DNA from: a virus
DNA length: 37,437 nucleotides
Strand: one strand, 5' to 3'
IMG/VR virus record: IMGVR_UViG_3300050120_000111
Coordinates: 1-37,437 of that record
Positions 24,601 to 30,891 of the stretch are shown here, in pieces. Below the pieces are notes generated by a model. The model searched no databases and had not been told where the DNA came from. It saw only the letters and a program-made list of their open reading frames with translations. Numbering within the stretch: position 1 is the first letter of the stretch; each line of letters opens with the position of its first letter. A program made the position numbers and the translations under genes.

Positions 24601-26020
24601 GAGGACCTACAAACTTAACCGCAATAGATCCGTCTAAATTTGGTAGGAAATTAGATCCCGGTATTAACTGCGAAAAAGAACCAACTGCAGCACCCAAATT
24701 ACCATCTTGCGCCATTGGTACTGTATAAGTATAAGTTAACGTATTTGTTGCGTTTCTGATATCTGCAATAACTACGGTGAACACATCACCGGTATGGGGC
24801 ACCCCGAAATAGGTGACAATCATTATACGCTTATGGTTTCCGGCCCCGCTTCCACTTTCACCTGGGAATACTCCTGTTATCACTAACGGATTAGGATAAG
24901 TACCTGCTGGAATGTCGATATTGGGGTTATATCCTGTAGCACCTATGGTTACATCGATATTCGGACGCTGATAGCCTACTGATAAGTCATGTAATGCGAC
25001 AATGTTACCATTTAAGGCATTTACAGCATTTGCCGGCCATATATAATCATACGCCAAATCTGTTTGAGTTGGAGTAACGGGGACCTTTTGCTCATTATTA
25101 TAAAAGACAAATGAGTACAGGTTGGTAGCCGGGTCATACGCCTCGTAAATCTCGGTAGGCACATCAACCGTTGTGTGGGGCAAAGCGACCACGTAAGACC
25201 TGTCTACGCTTTTTATAATAGAGAATATCTCCAAAGCGAAACGAACGGCTACGTTAAGCGTAGTGGCACGTATTGAACCGATATTGACCGAGACGATAAT
25301 ATAGTTATTCTGAGTAACATCAGCCCCGGCGGTAGGTGTATTTTGCTGATAGGGAACAATACGTTTACTCCATGTACTCCACGCTGAATAGTTAAAGTCG
25401 GCGTTTACATATTGACAGTTAAACTGGGGAAGATTGCCGAATAGGTAATTAGCCGGTTGCCCGGGATCACTACCATATACGCCGGTTATAGGTATTAAGC
25501 ATTGTGGTTTAAGCAATGACAAGTCCTCGGCTAATACAGTTCCATACCCGCCAGTTCTTAACGTGTTAAGGTTAGTGTATCCCACCTCTGAGCCTTTAGC
25601 AACCCATATATAATAGGTTTCATTGATCAGAATGCCTTTAACATAACTTTGCGGGTCAGAAGGCAGTAATTGAACGCCACCACTATCAGTCTTATCAGTA
25701 AATATTACGGTTTCAGTTTGAGTATTTTTATCATATATCCCAATTTGGCAGTTTCCGAAAGAATTATAGCGGTGAAATATAATAAGCCCAACATCTTCGG
25801 CGGCGATGCCACCAATGCATTTATTAATTCCTGCTGGCATCGATTGAGTAATCAGCGTGTTTGATTCAGGATTGCTGCCAACGCCTTGTTCGCCCGGCTG
25901 TGTTCCCCCCACCCTAAAATTATACGCACCTATCCATTCGTCCTTACCAACATATTCGGGGGCGTCATTCTGGTTCATAGAACCATTGGCGAGTAACTTT
26001 ATATTATTAATAGCGGTCAT
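21689..26020 (-). CDS. large tail stabilisation/muzzle-like protein with DUF5977-like module (1443 aa)
   Basis: The N-terminal LANGSMNQNDAPEYVGKDEW and later repeated beta motifs (NVGLGLAKEAFCIDKNWG, then YSITGKMSKYFKQ, YNKYYNEVMCCIEADGG) follow the propeller pattern of podovirus and crAss-like stabilisation proteins, which close the tail below the ring. After about residue 1010 it extends into Ig-like stretches. Near 1210-1262 is a Cys/Ala module (RNNCPTGESGTTV..., AQANATGTC) that matches DUF5977, common in Bacteroidota extracellular and phage proteins. The gene starts right after the terminator at 26035-26066, so it probably has its own promoter. Confidence 0.7.
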   Translation of the reverse strand: MTAINNIKLLANGSMNQNDAPEYVGKDEWIGAYNFRVGGTQPGEQGVGSNPESNTLITQSMPAGINKCIGGIAAEDVGLIIFHRYNSFGNCQIGIYDKNTQTETVIFTDKTDSGGVQLLPSDPQSYVKGILINETYYIWVAKGSEVGYTNLNTLRTGGYGTVLAEDLSLLKPQCLIPITGVYGSDPGQPANYLFGNLPQFNCQYVNADFNYSAWSTWSKRIVPYQQNTPTAGADVTQNNYIIVSVNIGSIRATTLNVAVRFALEIFSIIKSVDRSYVVALPHTTVDVPTEIYEAYDPATNLYSFVFYNNEQKVPVTPTQTDLAYDYIWPANAVNALNGNIVALHDLSVGYQRPNIDVTIGATGYNPNIDIPAGTYPNPLVITGVFPGESGSGAGNHKRIMIVTYFGVPHTGDVFTVVIADIRNATNTLTYTYTVPMAQDGNLGAAVGSFSQLIPGSNFLPNLDGSIAVKFVGPPYFGLQTATIQLHFAGATVANSIPTFLDNTNYQAALSVRDGAGGRFFPLDTTNNFKFQTPSYAQVNGQAIQMSWQINNPVAPVGAVDYQWMITKPPVTKVLDVLGTPLVYKGGWDAHTNTPTLAVNVGTTGDTYQITTPSLPTDTINLGAGGPYNTGDYVTYNGQSWDILPKTFGDLTSTGNILAISLNPLNLFTSQYADLGVNTILSYDFAPGDRCTLHYYIDSGVKVFINNPCVNLSVFGYDSGNYIVKVEKSATFNNTLLNGKNVFLRLYSPAPTAQTVSTVQNGTIWYEIGERFTITNGLFDTLSGTITDGGAYYKTRQYDDALLPYTNPPIDVLANDLNYSDFYASAYASFGRPRSYYDELEQTERKAITITSQPYILGSKNNGLTRFYPADIYGEGNGQTSSNFGAIQAAWQRGDILVLLQELNVFYVPVNIAYQQLNDQLTGVAISEKLLNNGRYATENVGLGLAKEAFCIDKNWGCMVDPHRSDIFEITTGGIYSITGKMSKYFKQVLSLAYSQGKKIVLFYNKYYNEVMCCIEADGGLLILYPFDDTDWNAFDSYSIVGTDVTATPNGAHSTASYNSSTGIATYVPSTNYVGNDAPTFTFNKPGGGTVTKNVCLNWTDAIVTVNPFSFAPQINVPLSTIINSNTILVSGNDAPAIISISAGQYSINGGAFTSAAGTVNQYDTVQVRQTSSATNNTETDITLSIGTPPQTGVFAVTTIQFGNVAIVNQPYQRNNCPTGESGTTVPISIAANTYFAGTQIAADALAQAAAQAQANATGTCLVDSTKSTILVDYLTDTTADLCGYVKTAALSETNIIVTGTIESPSGPLQLPNDGRDPATCWILSSDKLTGGAPAWRFGINLAYFIQKYTGILTSIDFEIRGRSGSAIAPSMSYGVRNISEGVLELVGSVGSKIPAVTFGSSSPITVTTHIGAGANGTVGIAVGAPILTITYNFTTDAVSVVTY

Positions 26021-26024
26021 TGAC

Positions 26025-26032
26025 CAAAAGTA
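26025..26032 (-). promoter_or_regulatory. -7 box TACTTTTG directly before a start codon
   Basis: On the minus strand TACTTTTG is followed by GTCA and then the ATG of the 1443 aa gene. TAnnTTTG boxes start transcription a few bases downstream, so the message may be leaderless. The intrinsic terminator immediately upstream makes an independent promoter necessary. No clear TTTG lies about 20 bases upstream. Confidence 0.45.
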
Positions 26033-26034
26033 AC

Positions 26035-26066
26035 AAAAAAAACACCATCACTTTCGTAATGGTGTT
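26035..26066 (-). terminator. intrinsic terminator after the pentamer array
   Basis: Read on the minus strand, AACACCATTAC (26066-26056), loop GAAA, GTGATGGTGTT (26051-26041) gives an 11-bp stem with one G-U pair, followed by a run of eight T. It ends the transcript that carries the 193 aa gene and the pentamer array. Confidence 0.88.
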
Positions 26067-26097
26067 TTACTATCATACCACATCTTGGGCTAATTCG

Positions 26098-26475
26098 CCG
26101 GAGCTTACCCCACCCCACCTAAAGCATCCTCACCTCTGACCTTAAATCACCCTACCCGACCACAACCCACATTACCAAACCGGACCGTATCCCACCTCTG
26201 ACCTAACCAAACCTGACATCACCATGCTCCACCGGACCCGACCGCACCAGAACTCGCCACACCTCTGACCTTACGTTACCGAACCATACCACGCCGAAAC
26301 CCACCACGACCTACCATACCAGACATAACCGCTGACCAAACCAAACCAAACCGCACCACACATTGCCTATTCTCTCCTTACCATGCCTAACCACTGACCC
26401 TACCTAATATTACCGTACCAAACCACGCCATCCCCAACCGGATCTTGCCTCGACTTACCACTGACCTTACCTTTC
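26098..26475 (-). repeat. degenerate pentanucleotide array with 62/67-base superperiod
   Basis: About 378 bases directly after the 193 aa gene contain no reading frame and follow a 5-base period. On + the pentamer is CCNNR; on the transcribed minus strand it is YNNGG. Counting the five complete units, CC occupies its two positions in 42 of 58 pentamers, and the fifth base is a purine in 55 of 58 (A in 46). CTGACC occurs at 26136, 26198, 26265, 26332, 26394 and 26461, spaced 62, 67, 67, 62 and 67. Each unit is 11 or 12 pentamers plus one 7-base block CCNCTGA. The two middle bases differ from unit to unit. Confidence 0.93.
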
Positions 26476-27048
26476 AGATGGAAACTCTTTCTCTACTTCA
26501 AAGCGCCCAAATCGTGGTCTGTAATCGCAAATACCTACGTATAGGCCCGCGTTCTTTACAATATTATCGATTTCGCTTTCGTTTAACTTGGCTTCGTCCA
26601 GTATTATTGTGCAACTGAACTCCCACGTTTTAAAAACGGGGCGGCAGCGCATGGTTTTTGCTTGACCAACCTTAACGGTTCTAACGTCGCAATAGCCTGG
26701 AACGTCAAATAGTTTTTCAGGTGCTTTTTTTGAATCTTTAAACTCAAATATCGCATCGTCTGATATAAAGCATGCCTGCTTCCACAATACGCCCTGTTTA
26801 AACATTTTTGCCGAAGAAAGAAAGGTAGCGTCAAGTACGGATGCAGGCATGACATATTTACCATTTTCATAGTAACACCCGGCCTCAAATTCGACACGGG
26901 CAATTGCCTCCAAATCTTCGTCTGTCTTATTTCTTTTTTTGGTGAGTTCCTTTAGTTTTTTTGTTAAAGGATGGAGTGGATTAGCGGTTTTGTCGCTGTG
27001 CATCAATAAAGGTGCTGTGCCCTTAATTCTGTAATTCAATTTTTTCAT
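26467..27048 (-). CDS. widespread phage protein, possibly RAMP/Cas7-like RNA-binding (193 aa)
   Basis: Conserved blocks known to me from many phage and prophage homologues are visible: GTAPLLMHSDKTANP (10-24), RNKTDEDLEAIARVEF (39-54), DVRTVKVGQAKTMRCRPVF (121-139) and VGICDYRPRFGRF (171-183). The family is common but has no assigned function that I can name with certainty. The opening strand ending in PLLMHS and the Gly-rich terminal loop recall RAMP/Cas7-type ferredoxin-like folds; this is a hypothesis. The gene has its own promoter and structured leader. Its stop codon overlaps the first pentamers of the array, so protein and array are expressed as one unit. Confidence 0.7.
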   Translation of the reverse strand: MKKLNYRIKGTAPLLMHSDKTANPLHPLTKKLKELTKKRNKTDEDLEAIARVEFEAGCYYENGKYVMPASVLDATFLSSAKMFKQGVLWKQACFISDDAIFEFKDSKKAPEKLFDVPGYCDVRTVKVGQAKTMRCRPVFKTWEFSCTIILDEAKLNESEIDNIVKNAGLYVGICDYRPRFGRFEVEKEFPSER

Positions 27049-27189
27049 TGTTACGCAATTTATTTTATCAAAGCAAGGGGCTGCGTAACAACTAAGGCGG
27101 TGCCTATGATTATTGCCGTTCCAAACGGCTCCCCTTGTTTATGAATATCTTTTTAATTGATTGAGGCTCGATTGCCTTAATTGTTACGC
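27048..27189 (-). promoter_or_regulatory. structured leader with three alternating 9-nt elements
   Basis: On the minus strand, GCGTAACAA occurs at 27189-27181 (A, at the predicted RNA 5' end), TTGTTACGC at 27091-27083 (B), and GCGTAACAA at 27056-27048 (C, its last A being the A of the start codon). B can pair with A (16 positions, 15 Watson-Crick plus one G-U) or with C (at least 10 pairs). The two states exclude each other. A further 7-bp pairing, CAAGGGG (27137-27131) with CCCCTTG (27080-27074), would enclose a hairpin at 27115-27129. This has the logic of an attenuator, riboswitch or autoregulatory site. Confidence 0.6.
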
Positions 27190-27194
27190 TGAAA

Positions 27195-27226
27195 CAAATG
27201 TCAGACAATTAAATGACAATACCAAA
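27195..27226 (-). promoter_or_regulatory. Bacteroidota-type promoter for the 193 aa gene and array
   Basis: On the minus strand TTTG (27226-27223) is followed after 20 bases by GACATTTG (27202-27195). This matches the -33 TTTG / -7 TAnnTTTG consensus at normal spacing with one mismatch. Start of transcription would fall near 27189, exactly at leader element A. Confidence 0.55.
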
Positions 27227-27230
27227 TTAA

Positions 27231-28016
27231 TTATGCTTTTGCAGTTAAATTACTACTTCTGCGGATTATATCATTCATTTCAGCAAGATTAAACGGATTC
27301 ATTCTCATGCGGGCTAAGCGCTTCTGATTATAAAATTGTCTCTCGTACATAGCCACCAAAGACGGTGAAAACTTCTTTGGCTGATCTATACTTCCCTGCC
27401 ACCTAATCCAGCTTAACATGGCCTCGGCGCACCGGCTATCAATCATGTAATCGGTATCTTCCTCATTATATCCATCACTCAAATACTCCAACAATACCTG
27501 TGGGTAGGTGAAGTCTGGGTTAAGTATGATTACATTGGCACCAATATCAATTTTATAAGTGCCTATAGTAGCTGTACCACTTGGCAATCCGTAAAGGTTA
27601 AACGAGGTGCCTAACTGCCAAAAGTTGTACCAATAGCTGTAAGCATAGCCGGTACTTCCAACCGGAAGGAATGGGTTACTAAAGTTATTTATAGATGGAA
27701 CCCCAGCGTTTCTATTTGCTTGGGTATAATAAATAGCATGATAGTTAGATAATTGATCATTTCGCTTTAAACAGACAAATTCTCCTACCTGGTTAACTAT
27801 ACCAACCTTAGAGTAATTAACATATCCCACCGGTAATTGTACTGTTTTATTGGGTTCAACATCGAGCAAAACGGTTAAAAATGTTCCTTGTATGTCAAGT
27901 TGAAATTCATTTTCACAACCGCGAACTGCGATATTATAAAGGCGTACAAATTCGTGGTCGGACCTATCGGCGCTATTAAGATATTGACTTACTATTTTTC
28001 TGATTGGCACTTGCAT
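27231..28016 (-). CDS. ring/adaptor (head-tail connector) protein (261 aa)
   Basis: The N-terminal helix (RKIVSQYLNSADRSDHEFVRLYNIAV), a central beta region, and the C-terminal block VLLEYLSDGYNEEDTDYMI followed by RCAEAMLSWIRWQGS resemble ring/tail-tube proteins of crAss-like podoviruses, which stack below the portal. It ends just upstream of the promoter of the 193 aa gene and follows the 216 aa gene after ten bases. The family call is from motif memory and gene order. Confidence 0.6.
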   Translation of the reverse strand: MQVPIRKIVSQYLNSADRSDHEFVRLYNIAVRGCENEFQLDIQGTFLTVLLDVEPNKTVQLPVGYVNYSKVGIVNQVGEFVCLKRNDQLSNYHAIYYTQANRNAGVPSINNFSNPFLPVGSTGYAYSYWYNFWQLGTSFNLYGLPSGTATIGTYKIDIGANVIILNPDFTYPQVLLEYLSDGYNEEDTDYMIDSRCAEAMLSWIRWQGSIDQPKKFSPSLVAMYERQFYNQKRLARMRMNPFNLAEMNDIIRRSSNLTAKA

Positions 28017-28026
28017 ATCTTATGTT

Positions 28027-28677
28027 TTAAGCAGGGATCTGGTGTTCATCGTTCTTTATATCTCGTGGCCTGTTACTGGTTTGCAATAACCTTTGTATTA
28101 CCCGACTGCTCAATGTTCCTTCCAGGTTCTTAGGAAGCAGTAATTCAGCATCCAGCAATGTACCATTTGGCATAGCACCTATAAGGTTAACATTTACAGC
28201 ACCAAAGTTAAAGGCAGTAGTATTGTCAAAAACCAAATTTCCGTTTTCACCATAGCACAATACCATACCTCGGACAGGCGGTAACATATCCTGTGAGAAC
28301 TTACTACGGTTACTCATATATGCAATCTGTATCTTACGGGAACTTACTCCTGCAGGATTTACCGGCCATATCTTTTGTATTTCCTGATTAGCGGGTAAAG
28401 CGGTTGGTAAGGATGGTAATGGGATATATTTTTGGTTTAATACACTATCAAACTGTATAGCTATATTGGGGAAAGTAGCAATGAAAGTGTCATTGGAATA
28501 AAATGTTTCCCCGGCTTTGCTATTCATCACGGCGTTATCGAACGCCATAGTAGCCATTTCCTCGCTAATTATCTGTGCTATAAACTGCGTGGTGAACGTA
28601 GCTGTCTGATCCGGGACGCCCCTGTAATACTCAATCTGTATCTTATCCGCAGTCGTCCTGTAAGTTGAAACACTCAT
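28027..28677 (-). CDS. head-tail connector-region protein (216 aa)
   Basis: The 216 aa product is beta-rich with an N-terminal helix (FTTQFIAQIISEEMATMAFDN) and no signal peptide. It lies between two ring-like proteins with gaps of 5 and 10 bases. A head-completion or tail-adaptor role fits the order. No diagnostic motif is visible. Confidence 0.55.
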   Translation of the reverse strand: MSVSTYRTTADKIQIEYYRGVPDQTATFTTQFIAQIISEEMATMAFDNAVMNSKAGETFYSNDTFIATFPNIAIQFDSVLNQKYIPLPSLPTALPANQEIQKIWPVNPAGVSSRKIQIAYMSNRSKFSQDMLPPVRGMVLCYGENGNLVFDNTTAFNFGAVNVNLIGAMPNGTLLDAELLLPKNLEGTLSSRVIQRLLQTSNRPRDIKNDEHQIPA

Positions 28678-28682
28678 ATCAT

Positions 28683-29579
28683 TTACGGATTAAGTTTTTC
28701 TTGTTGCATGGCATAGTTCATTACTTCCTGATCGCGGGAATTAATACCGAAATCTCCTAAAATTAAGCAAACTATCTTATAAATATCGGTGTCCAGAAAA
28801 ACCGGGTCAACCGAATTTGTCGGGTTATAGGTTGGCCTGGGCTGAGTGGTTACAATTGTTGCCACCCTTATACTAAAACCACTACCAGAACCGCCCAAAA
28901 ATGAATTGTTGACCACTAATGTATCGGTAGTCAGGTAGTTTACACCACCATTAGTTACGGTCACCGAAGTAACTATACCACCCGATACAACAACCGTAGC
29001 CGTCATACCTGAACCACTACCGCCTGCAAGGAATACACCGGGGTAGGTTGCGTTTACATAGCCCGTGCCACCTACAAGGTTACTTAACGTTAAGATGGTG
29101 CCATTTATAGTATAAGCCCAAAAAGACGGCGTAGGGCGCTTTAAATAGGTTAATATCGCAGAGCCAAGTGTTATGGGGTAAAACTGTAAATAAGTGGCGT
29201 ATCGCACATATATCGGAAATTCAAGCGTTGGAGCATCTACAGAGTTAGATAGTTTATTAGCTAACCTGTTTCCTTCAAATTGGGTCACCTCCTGTGGTAT
29301 GCTGTTAAAGAGTGCCATAACACTATCCTCATGTAACATATCTACCGGGAAGGTGTATTTACCGGTGCCGGGGATAGTGATAGTTAAGGGATCAACCTTA
29401 ATTTTAGAAATGGTATCATTTATTTCTTTTGTCGCGCCGTATTCTTTGTATCGGGCATCTATGAAGCGGAGTTCCGCCTGCGGCCATATCAAATTAAATT
29501 GGTCAGGGGAAAGGCTGGCTAAGTATGAATTAGCGTTTCCTAAGTACTTTAATATCCCGAAACATTGATTGATCGTCAT
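28683..29579 (-). CDS. ring/adaptor protein with inserted Gly-rich beta domain (298 aa)
   Basis: The start chosen is the ATG at 29579; a TTG two codons upstream overlaps the putative promoter. The N-terminal part (NLIWPQAELRFIDARYKEYG, later KYTFPVDMLHEDSVM and FPIYVRYATYLQFYP) and the last 50 residues read as a connector/ring fold. Residues about 170-244 are an inserted Gly/Thr/Val-rich repeat domain (GGTGYVNATYPGVFLAGGSG, repeated in looser form as GGVNYLTTDTLVVNNSF). This module is often found in surface-exposed phage proteins. Confidence 0.6.
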   Translation of the reverse strand: MTINQCFGILKYLGNANSYLASLSPDQFNLIWPQAELRFIDARYKEYGATKEINDTISKIKVDPLTITIPGTGKYTFPVDMLHEDSVMALFNSIPQEVTQFEGNRLANKLSNSVDAPTLEFPIYVRYATYLQFYPITLGSAILTYLKRPTPSFWAYTINGTILTLSNLVGGTGYVNATYPGVFLAGGSGSGMTATVVVSGGIVTSVTVTNGGVNYLTTDTLVVNNSFLGGSGSGFSIRVATIVTTQPRPTYNPTNSVDPVFLDTDIYKIVCLILGDFGINSRDQEVMNYAMQQEKLNP

Positions 29580-29582
29580 GCT

Positions 29583-29590
29583 CAAAGATA
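29583..29590 (-). promoter_or_regulatory. -7 box TATCTTTG directly before a start codon
   Basis: TATCTTTG on the minus strand fits TAnnTTTG exactly and is followed by AGC and the ATG at 29579. As at 26025, initiation would fall at or next to the start codon, giving a leaderless message. The upstream unit ends in a terminator at 29795-29823, so a new promoter is expected here. Confidence 0.45.
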
Positions 29591-29627
29591 CTATAAAACA
29601 TTATTTCGTTTTGGAGGTTGTATCAAT

Positions 29628-29792
29628 ATGGAAATTCAAAACATCTGGATAATAGTGTCAACTATTATTTTCACGTTATCGGCATTCAGTTACCCTGCTA
29701 CGGCACCGTACTATTGGGGATTCAGGGCTTTCGCAATAATTTTAGCTATTTGCGGATGGTTCTTAATATTTACGAGTATCGTTCATAGGTAA
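29628..29792 (+). CDS. 54 aa membrane protein on the opposite strand within the late module
   Basis: The start is the ATG at 29628, 11 bases after GGAGG (29612-29616), one of the few good Shine-Dalgarno sequences here. Two hydrophobic segments, about residues 6-22 and 32-51, are joined by a short Tyr/Pro loop (YPATAPYYWGF). It is the only convincing + strand gene between 5475 and 37437, so it behaves like a moron gene inserted between late transcription units. A role in superinfection exclusion or membrane biology is possible but unproven. A longer in-frame start at 29565 exists. Confidence 0.5.
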   Translation: MEIQNIWIIVSTIIFTLSAFSYPATAPYYWGFRAFAIILAICGWFLIFTSIVHR

Positions 29793-29794
29793 TA

Positions 29795-29823
29795 AAAAAG
29801 CACCGATATTTCTATCGATGCCT
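29795..29823 (-). terminator. intrinsic terminator after the 337 aa gene
   Basis: On the minus strand GCATCGATA, loop GAAA, TATCGGTGC forms a 9-bp stem with one T-G pair (29822-29801), followed by six T (29800-29795). It ends the transcription unit that includes the 337 aa gene. Confidence 0.85.
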
Positions 29824-29860
29824 ATCAATCCCAAAAGAACTTTTCGGGAAACTTTCAGGA

Positions 29861-30874
29861 TTAATTTTGATTGTGGTTTAGCACTAATTCGTCACTTGCT
29901 TCATCGCCCCATGCGGTTATGATTATCAAACCAGTAATTCCATTGGCGTGAGTAACACTAAGCGACACAATCGGGTCATAAACCAACTTCCATCCTTCTT
30001 TTACCTCGTAACCTTGCGTGTTCATGTCGGCAATCGGTGCGCATATTTTAAGTTTAGCCTCTTTTCGAGATACGGTTTCTTTTCTGCTTCCGCCTTTGGC
30101 AATATATGATGGCATATACATTTTGTACATATCAGCAACTGATTGCATATATTGGTCGTGATATGACGTTCTACCATAACCACGTGCAGGTGACTCGTAC
30201 CAATGAAGCCTGTCTTGTTCTCCAGCGCTAAACGGAGAATCAGGAGTTGCTTGTTGTAAAGTTTGTATTTGGTTGTCAATAGCCTTCACGTCAAAAACAC
30301 TTTTATAGGCTTTCGTTTCGGGCTTAGTGGCCTCAATACCTAACTTAGCCAACTTCTCAACGCTTTCTTTATGCATATAAGCATCGTACTCCTCTTTTGT
30401 AGCAGAAGTTTCGCCATTGGTTAGATGCCATATTAAACCCTGTCCTGTCGAATCCCCACCTTGTTTAGTGTAGGTATAACGAGCCTCTGGATGCTGCTCA
30501 AAAAACCGTTCGATGTCGTGCAGGTTTTTATCGGGCACAAAGCCTTTATATTGCTCAACGCCACCTAATACCAAATGGTATTTTTTACAGATTTTTTCTG
30601 CCTGTTTTTCAGGTATGAATTTAAAGTTTGGAAATTTGAGGTGATAAAAGTTAATTGCTTCTACCAATTTTTGCTGGTATTGCTTTTCCTTTTTGTCGTC
30701 CTCTTTGGCGGTGTTGTCTTTGGTCTTAGTAAATCCAAATGATTTTAAACGGTCAATCTTTTCACCATTTTCTTCTACTTGTTTGGCAAGAATATCTTCT
30801 GCCTTTTTAAGTAACTTGTCAGATGCCGTGTTGAATTTGTTATGGATTTCCATAACTTCTGATGGGTAGTTCAT
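29861..30874 (-). CDS. hypothetical head-region protein (337 aa)
   Basis: The start chosen is the ATG at 30874, just after a long hairpin; upstream TTG starts would run through that hairpin. The N-terminal 80 residues are a charged coiled coil (DKLLKKAEDILAKQVEENGE). The C-terminal part (KICAPIADMNTQGYEVKEGW, then YDPIVSLSV and LIIITAWGDEASDELV) resembles a conserved domain in Bacteroidota phage-derived hypothetical proteins. It ends at a strong terminator. Function is unknown. Confidence 0.6.
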   Translation of the reverse strand: MNYPSEVMEIHNKFNTASDKLLKKAEDILAKQVEENGEKIDRLKSFGFTKTKDNTAKEDDKKEKQYQQKLVEAINFYHLKFPNFKFIPEKQAEKICKKYHLVLGGVEQYKGFVPDKNLHDIERFFEQHPEARYTYTKQGGDSTGQGLIWHLTNGETSATKEEYDAYMHKESVEKLAKLGIEATKPETKAYKSVFDVKAIDNQIQTLQQATPDSPFSAGEQDRLHWYESPARGYGRTSYHDQYMQSVADMYKMYMPSYIAKGGSRKETVSRKEAKLKICAPIADMNTQGYEVKEGWKLVYDPIVSLSVTHANGITGLIIITAWGDEASDELVLNHNQN

Positions 30875-30891
30875 ATTTGAAAAGTTTTTTG

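Noticed and set aside
26131-26466. CRISPR array (short repeats at 62-67 base spacing)
   Set aside because: The shared element is only about 9 bases, the intervals are not independent spacers but follow the same 5-base period, and no cas1/cas2 or leader is present.
26098-26475. G-quadruplex-forming repeat as the full explanation
   Set aside because: GG runs with 3-base gaps could form two-layer quadruplexes, but that does not explain the purine/pyrimidine preference at the fifth base or the CTGACC anchors.
26098-26475. Array as a decoy of NGG PAM sites against Cas9
   Set aside because: GG recurs every five bases, but nothing ties it to a host Cas9 and the anchor structure would be unexplained. 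Kept only as a remote idea.
27083-27189. MITE with 16-bp terminal inverted repeats
   Set aside because: No target-site duplication is visible, and the third copy of the repeat at the start codon plus the promoter position favour a regulatory RNA. Not fully excluded.
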